Source: CAZEAP01 sp964510315 (GTDB lineage Bacteria > Planctomycetota > Brocadiia > SM23-32). Taken from it: a stretch of DNA of 64,000 bases. The translations under genes and the position numbers were made by a program. Positions within the stretch are counted from its first letter, which is position 1. Each line of letters begins with the position of its first letter. The notes beneath the pieces were generated by a model, which saw nothing but the letters and a program-made list of their open reading frames with translations, did not search any database and was not told the origin of the DNA. The stretch lies in assembly GCA_964510315.1 (NCBI GenBank), contig CAZEAP010000004.1, forward strand, positions 1 to 64,000. Direction: 5' to 3'. This document shows, piece after piece, positions 32,639 to 41,367 of this stretch.

Positions 32639-34105
32639 TCAGTACTCTTTGCGCTGCCGGGAGGAGGGGATCTCCAGTATCTTCCGGTATTTGGAGACGG
32701 TTCGGCGGGCAATGTCGATACCCTTTTCGGCCAGCTTGGCGGCCAGTTGCTCGTCGCTGTAGGGGTCGGATTTATCCTCGTTCTCGATAATGTGCTGGAG
32801 TTTGCGGCGGACCACCTCCCATGACTCCATCTCTCCGTTGGCCTTCTCCAGGCCGCCGGTGAAGAAGTGCTTCATCGAGAAGATTCCCTGGGGGGTCTGC
32901 ATGTATTTCCCGCTGATCGCGCGGCTGACCGTGGAGACGTGGACGTCCACCTTGTCGGCGATCTCCTGCATCTTCAGGGGTTTCAGGTGCATCGGTCCCC
33001 GCCGGAGGAACTCCTCCTGTTCCTCCACAATGGCCGTGGCGATGTTGAAGAGGGTGCTTCGCCGCTGCTGGATGGCGTCGATCAACCAGCGGGCGCTCTG
33101 CAGCTTCTCCTTGAGGTACTCCCGGGTCTTCGGGTCCAGCCCCTTCTGCTGAAGTCGGCGGGCGTAGTAGTTGCAGATGCGCAGCGAAGGCAGGTTCGAA
33201 TCCTCCAGCACCACCCGGAACTCCCCTTCCACCCACTCGACCCGCACGTCGGGTATCACGTGGGGCGCGCCCTCCTCCCCGAACAGAGCCCCGGGGATGG
33301 GGTTGAGCCGGGCGATCTTCTCCACCCCCGCCTTCAGCTCATCCATTGTGCACCCCATGGACTTGGTAACACGCGGATACCTGTTCTTGGCGATGTCCTC
33401 GAAGTGTTCCTGGATGAGCGTGCGGAGGAACTCGTAGTCGGGGTCTTCCGGGTCGAGCTGGATCACCAGGCATTCCTTGATGTCGCGGGCGCCGACGCCG
33501 GGCGGTTCCAGCAGGTGGATGATGCTCAGGGCTTCCTCGGCCTGTTCGATGGTGACGTCCTGCTCCATCGAATCGGCGATCTCCTCCAGCGGGTACTCCA
33601 GGTAGCCCCGCCAGTCGAGGTTGGCGACGATATTCTCGCAGACAGGTTCCAGCTCCGGACCGACGTCGAAGTAGGGCAACTGGCGCAGCAGGTGTTCTTC
33701 CAGGGAGATGTCGGGGGCGGGGGAGTTCTCGAGGGCGGCGCGTTTTGGGTCCTTCTCCCCGTCCGTCGAGGCACGGGGCCGGGGGCCGTAGAGGTCGTAT
33801 TCGGACGGCTGGATCATATCCTCCAGCGCGTCGAAATCCTCGCTTTCGAGTGGTTCCTCCTCTTCCTCTTCTTCCTGGGTTTCGACCTCTTCTACCGGCC
33901 CCTCTTCCTCCTGGCTCTGTTCGGACTCCTCTCCTTCCTCGGCCTCCTCCCCGATCTCCAGGAGGGGGTTTTCCAACAGTTCCTGGTCTATTCGGTTGCG
34001 CAGTTCCAGGAGGGGGAGCTGAAGTATTTCGATGGACTGTATGATCTGCGGCGCCAGTTTAAGGCGCATCTCCTGGCGCGCTTGCAGACTGGCTTCCAGT
34101 CTCAT
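32639..34105 (-). CDS. rpoN: RNA polymerase sigma-54 factor
   Basis: 488 residues with all regions of sigma-54. Region I: LKLAPQIIQSIEILQLPLLE, which contacts enhancer-binding activators. A long acidic region II (residues about 45-110) follows. Region III contains the core-binding segment and the helix-turn-helix DVHVSTVSRAISGKY. The RpoN box reads ARRTVSKYRK near the C-terminus (usual form ARRTVAKYRE). Sigma-54 reads -24/-12 promoters. The gene follows recR by 7 bp on the same strand and is the last gene of the dnaX-ybaB-recR-rpoN cluster. No sigma-54 promoter was identified in the window. Confidence 0.96.
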   Translation of the reverse strand: MRLEASLQARQEMRLKLAPQIIQSIEILQLPLLELRNRIDQELLENPLLEIGEEAEEGEESEQSQEEEGPVEEVETQEEEEEEEPLESEDFDALEDMIQPSEYDLYGPRPRASTDGEKDPKRAALENSPAPDISLEEHLLRQLPYFDVGPELEPVCENIVANLDWRGYLEYPLEEIADSMEQDVTIEQAEEALSIIHLLEPPGVGARDIKECLVIQLDPEDPDYEFLRTLIQEHFEDIAKNRYPRVTKSMGCTMDELKAGVEKIARLNPIPGALFGEEGAPHVIPDVRVEWVEGEFRVVLEDSNLPSLRICNYYARRLQQKGLDPKTREYLKEKLQSARWLIDAIQQRRSTLFNIATAIVEEQEEFLRRGPMHLKPLKMQEIADKVDVHVSTVSRAISGKYMQTPQGIFSMKHFFTGGLEKANGEMESWEVVRRKLQHIIENEDKSDPYSDEQLAAKLAEKGIDIARRTVSKYRKILEIPSSRQRKEY

Positions 34106-34112
34106 TCAGCTC

Positions 34113-34745
34113 TCACCTGCCCTCTGCTTCAGGCCCCATCTCACCTTCCATCCGGCGCCGGCCCTCAAGAGCATCCGCGAGGACGGAAGCATTCGCATAT
34201 TGCAGTTGACTACCTGAGGGCAAACCGCGTGCCAATCTGGTGATCTCGACCGGCATGGCCTCCAGAGCTTCCCGGACGAACAGCGCCGTCGCTTCCCCTT
34301 CCATGTCGGCGTTGCAGGCCAGGATCACCTCTTCGACCTCCCCGCTGCTGAGCCGTTCCAGCAGGCCGTCCACCGTCAGGTCCTTCGGCTCCATTCCCTC
34401 CAGCGGGGCCAGCCGCCCGCAGAGCACGTGGTAGAGGCCGCGATAGCCGGTCTTCTCCATGGCCACCACGTCCTTGGACTGCTCGACGACGCAGACCGTC
34501 GAGCGGTCCCTCCCCGGGTCGCTGCAGATCGGGCAGGGGTCGCTCTCGGAGAAGTGGTAGCAGACAGAGCACTGCTTGATTCGTTCTTTTACGTCCCTGA
34601 TGGCGTCGGCCAGTTGCAGGGCCTCTTCCCTGGAGAGGCGCAGGACGTGATAGGCCAGCCGTTCGGCGGTTCTCTCGCCGACACCGGGCATCCTGGTCAG
34701 CAAACCCATCAACTGCTGGAACGATTCGGTATAGCCTTCGGCCAC
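34113..34745 (-). CDS. recR: Recombination protein RecR
   Basis: 210 residues. The helix-hairpin-helix LLTRMPGVGERTAERLAYH is followed by the four-cysteine zinc finger CSVCYHFSESDPCPIC and the Toprim domain beginning VCVVEQSKDVVAMEKTGY, with GEATALFVREAL near the end. RecR acts with RecF or RecO in single-strand gap repair and RecA loading. It lies 63 bp after the YbaB gene, a common synteny. One substitution in the Toprim end: residues GSQLQYANASVLADALEGR match the usual G-x-x-L-E-Y-A-D...L-x-x-A-L-x-x-R block. Confidence 0.96.
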   Translation of the reverse strand: MAEGYTESFQQLMGLLTRMPGVGERTAERLAYHVLRLSREEALQLADAIRDVKERIKQCSVCYHFSESDPCPICSDPGRDRSTVCVVEQSKDVVAMEKTGYRGLYHVLCGRLAPLEGMEPKDLTVDGLLERLSSGEVEEVILACNADMEGEATALFVREALEAMPVEITRLARGLPSGSQLQYANASVLADALEGRRRMEGEMGPEAEGR

Positions 34746-34808
34746 CTGTCAACGTCCCCTGCAAGCGTCCCGCTCATTTTAGCTTTCGGTCCGGGCGTTC
34801 TCAACGTC

Positions 34809-35159
34809 TCAGAGGAGCCCCTCCAGTCCGGGCAGCCCCAGGCCGCCGGTGGCTTTCTGCCGCTCGGATTCCTCCAGTTCCTTCGCCTTTTTGAGGCCCT
34901 GTCGGACGGCGGCCAGTATCATTTCCTGGAGGAATTCCGGGTCTTCCTCCTGGAGCACTTCGGGGTCGATCTGCACGTCCAGGGGTTCCTGCAGGCCGTT
35001 GAAGACGACCTTGACCATTCCGCCTCCGGCGGAGCCCTCGACGGCCCTGTCGCGCAGATCATCCTCGATCTCCTGCATCCGTCGCTGCAGGTCTTTCATG
35101 TGCTTCTGGGCTTTTTTCATCAAGTTGCCCAGATCGCCGCCTCCGCCAAGACCTCTCAT
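34809..35159 (-). CDS. YbaB/EbfC nucleoid-associated protein
   Basis: 116 residues with the family pattern: an N-terminal glycine stretch (MRGLGGGGDLGNLMKKAQKHMKDLQRRMQ) leading to a helix, the core sheet GSAGGGMVKVVFNGLQEPLDVQIDPEVL, and a C-terminal helix. It binds DNA as a dimer. It starts 4 bp after the dnaX stop and is followed by recR, which is the standard order dnaX-ybaB-recR. Confidence 0.95.
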   Translation of the reverse strand: MRGLGGGGDLGNLMKKAQKHMKDLQRRMQEIEDDLRDRAVEGSAGGGMVKVVFNGLQEPLDVQIDPEVLQEEDPEFLQEMILAAVRQGLKKAKELEESERQKATGGLGLPGLEGLL

Positions 35160-35163
35160 CGGT

Positions 35164-36654
35164 TCACTCCTCCTCGGGCGATTGTTCCCGTTCAGTCTGC
35201 TCCGGCTCCCGGCCTTTGCTCAATTTCTGGGGGCTGAGGCCCAGGGTCTGGTCCGCCTGCAGGAATGCCTGCACCAGCGGCTTCTGCTCCAGGGCTTCCC
35301 GGGCCACGTCCGCATCCTCGGCGCTGGCCACCAGTTCACGATACCTGGCCGGGTTCATGCCATTCGGGGCCGAGTTCTGTTTCTCTCCGCCGGGCTCATC
35401 CGAAGAGGGCTTTTTTTTGAGCTTTTGCTGCATGCGCCGCAGAACGCCGACCGTCCGCGCTCCGTCACCGGGGTTCTCCGAGGCTTCCTCGGGGTGGGTT
35501 GGGGCGCTCTGCCGGGAGGGGGCCTCCCCGCCGGTCTTCAACTGCTGGAGCGCCTCCTCCAGGGGCATCAGGTCGGAGAGCCGGCTCATCTTTACCACGG
35601 CCAATTCCAGCGCGATCCGCCCGGTCACTTCCCTTCGCGCCCGGAGCCCGGCCTCCCGCAGCAACTGGATCATGTAGATCAACCGGTCGGGTGCAAAAAG
35701 CTCGCACTGGCGGCGCAGGGTCTCTGCATCGGCCGCGGCTCCCGCCAGCGGGGCCGCTTCCGGGCCACAGTATGATGCGATCAGCAGGTCCCTCAGGTAG
35801 CGGCCCATCTGGTCGGCAAAGTCATCAACGGCCGTTCCCCCGGAGAGGGCTTTCTCCAGCAGTTCCAGGGCGGGGGAGGTGTCCTCGGCGGCGAAGGCGT
35901 CCACCATCTCGGTCAGCAGGCCGGTTTCGACCGCTCCCAGCACCGCGAGCACGTCGCTGAGCGCGATTTCCTCGCCGAAAGCCGCCAACTGGTCCAGCGC
36001 GCCGAGGGCGTCCCGTATGCTCCCCCGGGCAGCGCGGGCGATGGCCGGCAGGCCGCCTTCCTCCACCTGAAGGCCTTCCTTCGTGCAGACCTCCCTGAGT
36101 AAGCCGAGCACCTGCCCGTCGGCGATGCGGTGGAAGTCGAACCTCTGGCAGCGGCTGCGCACGGTCTCGGGGAGCTTCCGCGGCTCGGTGGTGGAGAAGA
36201 TGAACTTCACGTGGGGAGGGGGCTCTTCCAGTGTTTTCAGCAGCGCGTTGAAGGCGGAGTCGCTCAGCATGTGGACTTCGTCGATGTAGTATACCTTGTA
36301 ACGGCTGCGCGCCGGGGAAAGGCCGGCGTTCTGGCGGAGCTGGCGGATGTTGTCCACCCCGGTGTTGGAAGCCCCGTCGATCTCCATCACGTCGATGTCG
36401 TGGCCCTCGGCGATGTGGCGGCAGGGCTCGCACTCACAGCAGGGCTCCGCTGTGGGCCCTTCCTTGCAGTTGAGGGCCTTGGCCAGGATGCGGGCCACGG
36501 TCGTTTTGCCGACGCCCCTGGAACCGCAGAACAGGTATGCGTGGGCCACCCGCCCCGTCCGCACGGCGTTGCGGAGGGTGGTGGTGATATGGTCCTGCCC
36601 CACCACTTCCTCGAACCGCTGTGGTCGGTATTTGCGGGCGAAAACGACGTACAT
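35164..36654 (-). CDS. dnaX: DNA polymerase III subunit gamma/tau
   Basis: The start at MYVVFARKYRPQRFEEVVGQ (36654) gives 496 residues. Walker A is CGSRGVGKTTVARIL, followed by a four-cysteine zinc module with CCECEPC, the Walker B/DExx-like IDEVHMLSDSAFNALLKTLEE, and the SRC motif TVRSRCQRFDF. It is the clamp-loader ATPase. The C-terminal third is charged and lower in complexity, as in tau. A -1 frameshift site was not obvious. The gene for SRP RNA lies 25 bp upstream on the same strand, as in Bacillus. Confidence 0.95.
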   Translation of the reverse strand: MYVVFARKYRPQRFEEVVGQDHITTTLRNAVRTGRVAHAYLFCGSRGVGKTTVARILAKALNCKEGPTAEPCCECEPCRHIAEGHDIDVMEIDGASNTGVDNIRQLRQNAGLSPARSRYKVYYIDEVHMLSDSAFNALLKTLEEPPPHVKFIFSTTEPRKLPETVRSRCQRFDFHRIADGQVLGLLREVCTKEGLQVEEGGLPAIARAARGSIRDALGALDQLAAFGEEIALSDVLAVLGAVETGLLTEMVDAFAAEDTSPALELLEKALSGGTAVDDFADQMGRYLRDLLIASYCGPEAAPLAGAAADAETLRRQCELFAPDRLIYMIQLLREAGLRARREVTGRIALELAVVKMSRLSDLMPLEEALQQLKTGGEAPSRQSAPTHPEEASENPGDGARTVGVLRRMQQKLKKKPSSDEPGGEKQNSAPNGMNPARYRELVASAEDADVAREALEQKPLVQAFLQADQTLGLSPQKLSKGREPEQTEREQSPEEE

Positions 36655-36679
36655 CGGCTTTACTCCGGCGGTTTGAGGA

Positions 36680-36950
36680 GGGCCGTGCACTCCGCTCGGC
36701 CTTGTTTCTTCGGGCAGTGGCCTCCGGAAGCCTCGGGACGAGCCACCCCACGGCAGTCCGGGGTACTGCTTATGGCTGCTGGCTTCCGCCCCTGACCAGG
36801 TTCGCAGCCGCCCGGCTCCATGGGACCCGTCCGTCCACAACGTCCGGCCGGCCCTTTACCGCAAAGGAACGCAAGCCTCACGAAGCGGTCAGCCCCGCTG
36901 AGCGGTTTGCGGGTTACAGGGCACCGCTAACGCCCCGCTTAGCACGGCCC
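36680..36950 (-). ncRNA. ffs: Signal recognition particle RNA, large bacterial type with Alu domain
   Basis: On the minus strand the RNA starts GGGCCGTGC (36950) and ends GCACGGCCC (36680), a perfect 9-bp closing helix; the length is 271 nt, that of the Bacillus-type RNA. The Alu-domain block GCTAAGCGGGGCGTTAGCGG leads to TGCCCTGTAACCCGCAAACC. The S-domain block reads CCTGGTCAGGGGCGGAAGCC then AGCAGCCATAAG, with the GGAA tetraloop closed by GGC/GCC. It forms the SRP with Ffh. The gene lies directly upstream of dnaX, a well-known synteny. Its promoter was not convincingly located. Confidence 0.93.
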
Positions 36951-37052
36951 GGTTTATGTCTTCTCTCAACGTCGACGCTGTCGATTACGGACCATGCGGT
37001 ACGGTAGCACACGGCCGCGCCGGACGCAACCATAATCCCCCGCGCGGGGCAT

Positions 37053-37081
37053 TTGACGCACCGTGAAGCTTCCTCTATAGT
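37053..37081 (+). promoter_or_regulatory. Sigma-70-type promoter of the methyltransferase gene
   Basis: TTGACG at 37053-37058 and TATAGT at 37076-37081 are exactly 17 bp apart. The start codon at 37116 is 35 bp after the -10 box. Confidence 0.7.
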
Positions 37082-37115
37082 AGTCGGCGCTCCTGACTTA
37101 GGACGAGGTCCCCGC

Positions 37116-37901
37116 ATGCTTGTTATAGCCGAGAGAATCAACGCCACCCGTTCGGCCATCGCGCGGGCGCTGGAAGAACGCGACGCCGATCTGCTGGCGC
37201 AGGAAGCCCAAACCCAGGCCGACGCCGGCGCCGACTTCATCGACGTTAACGCCGGAAAGGATCCGGCAAAGGAGCCGGAAAACCTGGCCTGGGCGGTTCG
37301 GGTCGTCCAGGAGGCGACCGACCTGCCGCTCTGCGTCGATTCTTCGAATCCGGAGGCCCTTGAAGTTGCGCTTGATCTGGTGGAAAGGCGGCCCGTTATG
37401 CTCAACTCGGTGACCGCCGAGCCCCAGCGGATGCAGCAGGTGCTGCCCCTGGCGGCGGACTCCGGGGCCCGGCTGGTCGCCCTCACCATGGACGAGGGGG
37501 GGCTGCCGAAGACCGCCGAGGAAAGGGTCGACATCGCCGACCGCCTGGTGGAGGCGGCCACCGAAGCGGGGGTGGAGGTGGGGCGGCTCTACGTGGACCC
37601 CTGCATTCAGCCGGTCAGCACCAACCCGGAACAGGGAATGGAAGTGATCGGCGCCGTGTTTCGCGTGATGGAAGCCTTTCCGGGCATTCACACCACCGGC
37701 GGGCTGTCCAACGTCAGCTTCGGACTGCCCCGGCGCAACGTGGTAAACCGCACCTTCCTGGCGCAGCTTATTGCCGCGGGACTGGATTCGGCCATAATGG
37801 ACCCCACCGCCGAGGGAATGATGGAGACCGTCCTGGCGGGGGAGGCCCTGGCGGGGCGGGACGACTTCTGCATGAACTATGTGCGGGCCATGCGGGACTG
37901 A
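37116..37901 (+). CDS. Pterin-binding (DHPS-like) methyltransferase
   Basis: 261 residues from ATG 37116, preceded by AGGACGAGG. It is a TIM barrel of the pterin-binding family: MLVIAERINATRSAIARAL, then AGADFIDVNAGKDP, LCVDSSNPEALEVAL, MLNSVTAEPQRMQQV and TTGGLSNVSFGLPRRN. These match the methyltetrahydrofolate:corrinoid methyltransferases (AcsE and the MetH folate domain) better than folate-synthesising DHPS, which needs a different substrate loop. It would move a methyl group from methyl-H4folate to a corrinoid protein. No corrinoid protein or Wood-Ljungdahl gene is seen in the window. Confidence 0.88.
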   Translation: MLVIAERINATRSAIARALEERDADLLAQEAQTQADAGADFIDVNAGKDPAKEPENLAWAVRVVQEATDLPLCVDSSNPEALEVALDLVERRPVMLNSVTAEPQRMQQVLPLAADSGARLVALTMDEGGLPKTAEERVDIADRLVEAATEAGVEVGRLYVDPCIQPVSTNPEQGMEVIGAVFRVMEAFPGIHTTGGLSNVSFGLPRRNVVNRTFLAQLIAAGLDSAIMDPTAEGMMETVLAGEALAGRDDFCMNYVRAMRD

Positions 37902-37926
37902 GCGTCTGTGTCTGGCGGGGGCGTGA

Positions 37927-40233
37927 TCACTTCTCCGGCACCGCTGTGCGCTCCCGTTTGGAGAGATACTCGTCGATGGCTGCGGCGGCACGTTTGCCGC
38001 CACCCATGGCCTGAATGACCGTGGCCGCCCCGGTCACGATGTCGCCTCCGGCGTAAACGCCTTCCAGGCTGGTCTCTCCTGTGAACTCGTCGGCCATGAT
38101 GGTGCCCCAATCGGTGACCTTCAGCCCCGGCGTGGTCTGCGGCACCAGAGGGTGGGGGCGGTTGCCGTAGGCCACGATGACCAGGTCGGTCTCGAAGGTG
38201 AAGTCGGAGCCCCCGATCGGGTAGGGCCTGCGCCGGCCGTCCTCGCCCCGCTCCCCCAGTTCCATCCGCACGCACCGCAGCCCCCGCACCCATCCCGCCG
38301 GGTCTCCCAGAACCTCCTCGGCGTTGGTGAGCCACATGAACCGGATGCCTTCTTCCTCGGCGTGGGCCACTTCTGCGTCCCGGGCAGGGGACTCGCGGGC
38401 GTCGCGGCGGTAAACGACGCGAACCTCCCCGGCCCCCAGGCGGAGGGCCGTCCGGGCGGCGTCCATGGCCACGTTGCCGCCGCCGAGGACGGCTACCCGG
38501 TCCTTCAGCGGCACGGGGGTGGCGTGGTTCTCGCGGTAAGCCCGCATCAGGTTGACCCGGGTGAGGTATTCGTTGGCGCTGAGCACACCGTTGAGGTTTT
38601 CCCCGGGGACGTCTCCGAAGATAGGCGTCCCCGCGCCAGAGCCGATGAAGACGGCCTCATAGCCTTCGTCCATCAGGTCCTCGACGGTGGCCGTCTTGCC
38701 CACCACGAAATTGCAGACCAGGTCCGCTCCCAGGGACCGCACGTAATCCACCTCTCTGGCGACGATATCCTTGGGTAGTCGGAAGGGGGGGATGCCGTAG
38801 GTCAGCACCCCTCCGGGCCGATGAAGCGCTTCCAGTATGGTGGGTGAGTAGCCGCGTCGGCCCAGCTCTCCGGCGGCGGTCAGTCCGGCCGGGCCGGAGC
38901 CGACCACGGCAATCCGCCGGCCTTCGGGAGCTTCTTCGGCGATCTGTGGCGGGGGTTTCACCTCCCGCTCGTAGTCTGCGGCAAAGCGCTCGAGGTTGCC
39001 GATGGCGACCGGTTCGCCCCGGCGGGCCAGCACGCAGAGCCCCTCGCACTGGTCCTCCTGGGGGCATACTCGTCCGCAGACGGCCGGCAGGGCGTTGTCG
39101 GCCTTCAGCACGGCGGCGGCCTCCAGGAAATCCTCCTCGGCGATGGCGCGGATGAACCCGGGGATGTCGATCCCCACCGGGCAGCCCTCCACGCACTGGG
39201 GCTTCTTGCACTGCAGGCAGCGTTGGGCTTCCACGACGGCCTGTTCGGGCCGGAGTCCGAGGGGCACCTCTTCGAAGTTGCGGACGCGCCCGTCGGCGGG
39301 CTGCTCGGGCATCGGCTGACGGGGAATGTCGACGGCTTTTTCGGCGGAACGACCCGCCTCCAGCATGGCCTCCTGAAGGGCGGTGTGCTCCTGATCGCAG
39401 GAGTGGGCGGGTTCGTAGCGGGGCAGATTACGGGCTTCGGGGGCATGGCTGTATTGGTTGAGTCGCCGCTGGAGTTGCTCGAAATCCACATCGTGACCAT
39501 CGAACTCGGGACCGTCGACGCAGGCAAAGCGAGTCTCACCCCCCACCGTGACGCGGCAGCCCCCGCACATTCCGGTGCCGTCCACCATTATGGGATTGAG
39601 GCTCACGAGGGTTTTCACCCCGAACGGTCTCGTCACGCCGCTGACGGCGGCCATCATGGGAACGGGCCCCACGGCATAGACGAGATCGACCTCTTCGCCG
39701 GAATCCAGCATCCGGTGCAAAAGCTCCGTGGGGAAACCGTTGTACCCGCGGGAGCCGTCATCGGTGGCTACTTTGACTTCGTCACAGATGTCGGCAAGCT
39801 CATCCTCCAGGATGAGCAGTTCCTCCGTGCGGGCGCTGATGATGCCGGTCAGCCGGGAGGCCTTTAGAGCTATAGCCTCCGCGGCCGCCCGCGCGGGCGC
39901 AATGCCGATGCCCCCGCCCATCACCACCGCGTGGTAACACGCCTCCACTTCCGTCGGCCGGCCCAGGGGACCCACCACGTCGGGAACGGCCTCTCCGACC
40001 TGGAGGGCCGCCAGTTCGCGCGTGCTCTCTCCCACGACGCCGAAGACGATCACGACCGCCAGCGCCCGGGGGTCCACGTCGGCGATGGTCAGCGGGATGC
40101 GTTCCCCTTGCCGGCTGGGCCGCACCACCAGGAACTGTCCCGCCTTGCGGGCCGTGGCGATACGGGGAGCGTGGATGCTCATCCGGTAGACGTTCTCGGC
40201 CAGCTTCCGCTTGTGGAGTATCTGGAACCTCAT
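37927..40233 (-). CDS. Fused NfnA/NfnB-like (SudAB, GltD-type) flavin iron-sulfur oxidoreductase
   Basis: 768 residues from ATG 40233 (MRFQILHKRKL), which overlaps the galU stop as ATGA. Residues 1-280 are a ferredoxin-NADP reductase-like unit: GERIPLTIAD, VMGGGIGIAPARAAAEA and the iron-sulfur segment GTGMCGGCRVTVGGETRFACVDG. Residues 330-768 are a GltD-type unit with cluster motifs CLQCKKPQCVEGCPVGIDIPGF and CGRVCPQEDQCEGLC, FAD-binding VVGSGPAGLTAAGEL and NADPH-binding VLGGGNVAMDAA. In most bacteria these are two proteins of an NADH-dependent ferredoxin:NADP oxidoreductase (Nfn), or sulfide dehydrogenase. Here they are one chain. The cytoplasmic role would be transhydrogenation. Confidence 0.9.
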   Translation of the reverse strand: MRFQILHKRKLAENVYRMSIHAPRIATARKAGQFLVVRPSRQGERIPLTIADVDPRALAVVIVFGVVGESTRELAALQVGEAVPDVVGPLGRPTEVEACYHAVVMGGGIGIAPARAAAEAIALKASRLTGIISARTEELLILEDELADICDEVKVATDDGSRGYNGFPTELLHRMLDSGEEVDLVYAVGPVPMMAAVSGVTRPFGVKTLVSLNPIMVDGTGMCGGCRVTVGGETRFACVDGPEFDGHDVDFEQLQRRLNQYSHAPEARNLPRYEPAHSCDQEHTALQEAMLEAGRSAEKAVDIPRQPMPEQPADGRVRNFEEVPLGLRPEQAVVEAQRCLQCKKPQCVEGCPVGIDIPGFIRAIAEEDFLEAAAVLKADNALPAVCGRVCPQEDQCEGLCVLARRGEPVAIGNLERFAADYEREVKPPPQIAEEAPEGRRIAVVGSGPAGLTAAGELGRRGYSPTILEALHRPGGVLTYGIPPFRLPKDIVAREVDYVRSLGADLVCNFVVGKTATVEDLMDEGYEAVFIGSGAGTPIFGDVPGENLNGVLSANEYLTRVNLMRAYRENHATPVPLKDRVAVLGGGNVAMDAARTALRLGAGEVRVVYRRDARESPARDAEVAHAEEEGIRFMWLTNAEEVLGDPAGWVRGLRCVRMELGERGEDGRRRPYPIGGSDFTFETDLVIVAYGNRPHPLVPQTTPGLKVTDWGTIMADEFTGETSLEGVYAGGDIVTGAATVIQAMGGGKRAAAAIDEYLSKRERTAVPEK

Positions 40234-41171
40234 GCTTCCCCAGATCTCTCTTTGAGTTCGGCCCACATTCGGTTCGCCTCCACCCGCAGGCTTCCGCTCA
40301 GCGCAAGCGCCATCTGCGCCTCCAGCAGCCCCCCGGGCGTACCGATGTCAAAGCGGCCACCTTCCATCAGGAGACCCTGGTAGGGTTCCCGCCGGCACAG
40401 CAGGTCCTGGGCGGTGGTCAGTTGGAACTCGCCGTTCTCCCTGTGGTCCCCGCGGATCATCTCCCCCAGCACTTCGAGTATGCCCGGACTGAAGACGTGC
40501 ATCCCGAAGTGGGCCAGATACTTGCCCTCCTCCAGGCCGTCCACCCGACAGCGCTTGCGGGCGGTTGCCGGGTCGGGTTTCTCGATGAAACCTTCGATCT
40601 CCACCTTTCTGTGCCCCCGGCCTATGCGTCGCCCCCTGGCGACGCCGAAGCGGGCTACTTCCCGCGGAGCGACCGGAACGAGGGCGGTGATGTTGCCGGA
40701 AGGGGCGGCCCCGCTGAGCTGGACGGAACAGCGCGACGACGTACGGCTGATATACACGTGGTCGCCCAGCAGCACCAGGAACCGCTCCCGGCCGATCCAT
40801 TCCCGGGCGCACCAGACGGCATGGCCGAGTCCCTCCTGCCGGGGCTGCTCCACGAAGCTGAGCCGGCGCCCCATCTCCGCCAGCCGGTCGGACCATTCCC
40901 AGGCCCACTCTTTGCCCTCGTAGATGGGTCGTTGCTCCTCGGGCAGCGCCGAGAAGTGTTCTCTGAACGCCTCGACTGCTCCCGGCTGGCAAACTATGCA
41001 CACCTGTTCTACGGCGGCGAGGGCCTCTTCAACGACCGTTTGGATGACGGGCTTCGTCCGCCCGTCCCGGTCCACCACCGTAAAGAATTCCTTTCGCACG
41101 CCGCTGGTGCCCGGATACTGTCGGGTACCCAGGCCTGCGGCGGGGATGACAGCTTTGCGCAACATGGCCAT
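40230..41171 (-). CDS. galU: UTP-glucose-1-phosphate uridylyltransferase (GalU-like)
   Basis: 313 residues of the GalU-type nucleotidyltransferase family: AVIPAAGLGTRQYPGTSGVRKEF (the usual form has GTRFLPATKAIPKEM), KPVIQTVVEEALAAVEQVCIV, LGHAVWCAREWIG, LVLLGDHVY and VEIEGFIEKPD. It would form UDP-glucose from UTP and glucose-1-phosphate for nucleotide-sugar synthesis. The first conserved loop diverges from canonical GalU, so another sugar-1-phosphate is possible. A promoter lies at 41203-41231. The stop overlaps the start of the fused oxidoreductase gene. Confidence 0.85.
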   Translation of the reverse strand: MAMLRKAVIPAAGLGTRQYPGTSGVRKEFFTVVDRDGRTKPVIQTVVEEALAAVEQVCIVCQPGAVEAFREHFSALPEEQRPIYEGKEWAWEWSDRLAEMGRRLSFVEQPRQEGLGHAVWCAREWIGRERFLVLLGDHVYISRTSSRCSVQLSGAAPSGNITALVPVAPREVARFGVARGRRIGRGHRKVEIEGFIEKPDPATARKRCRVDGLEEGKYLAHFGMHVFSPGILEVLGEMIRGDHRENGEFQLTTAQDLLCRREPYQGLLMEGGRFDIGTPGGLLEAQMALALSGSLRVEANRMWAELKERSGEA

Positions 41172-41202
41172 GGCGATCGGAAGGGGCAGGATAAACCTTT
41201 AG

Positions 41203-41231
41203 ATTCTACAACATGCCCGGTTGCCGGGCAA
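41203..41231 (-). promoter_or_regulatory. Promoter of the galU-oxidoreductase operon
   Basis: On the minus strand TTGCCC (41231-41226) and TAGAAT (41208-41203) are 17 bp apart. The palindrome GCCCGG-ttg-CCGGGC at 41215-41229 covers the spacer and part of the -35 box and could be an operator. Confidence 0.6.
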
Positions 41232-41323
41232 ACGGCGGAGGACTCGGCCGGCCCGAAAGCGGTCATCCCTGCCGTACTGCACCCGCTCTGAGGCGTTACG
41301 TTGCCGGTCGGAGCCTACGGGAA

Positions 41324-41358
41324 GCAGGCCCCGGGCCTGCCAGGGCGAAGCTGCCCTG
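41324..41358. other. Two adjacent palindromes after the DUF6263-like gene
   Basis: GCAGGCCC-c-GGGCCTGC at 41324-41340 is directly followed by CAGGGC-gaagct-GCCCTG at 41341-41358. They lie just beyond the stop of the minus-strand gene and could help end its transcript, but no T-run follows. Confidence 0.4.
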
Positions 41359-41367
41359 AACTCCCGA

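Noticed and set aside
33188..33204. T-arm-like GGTTCGAATCC of a tRNA
   Set aside because: It lies in the coding sequence of rpoN (NLPSLR region) and no acceptor or anticodon stem can be formed around it.
37927..40233. Glutamate synthase small subunit
   Set aside because: The GltD-like part is fused to a ferredoxin-NADP reductase-like unit and no gltB large subunit is nearby, so the Nfn/sulfide dehydrogenase type is the better reading.
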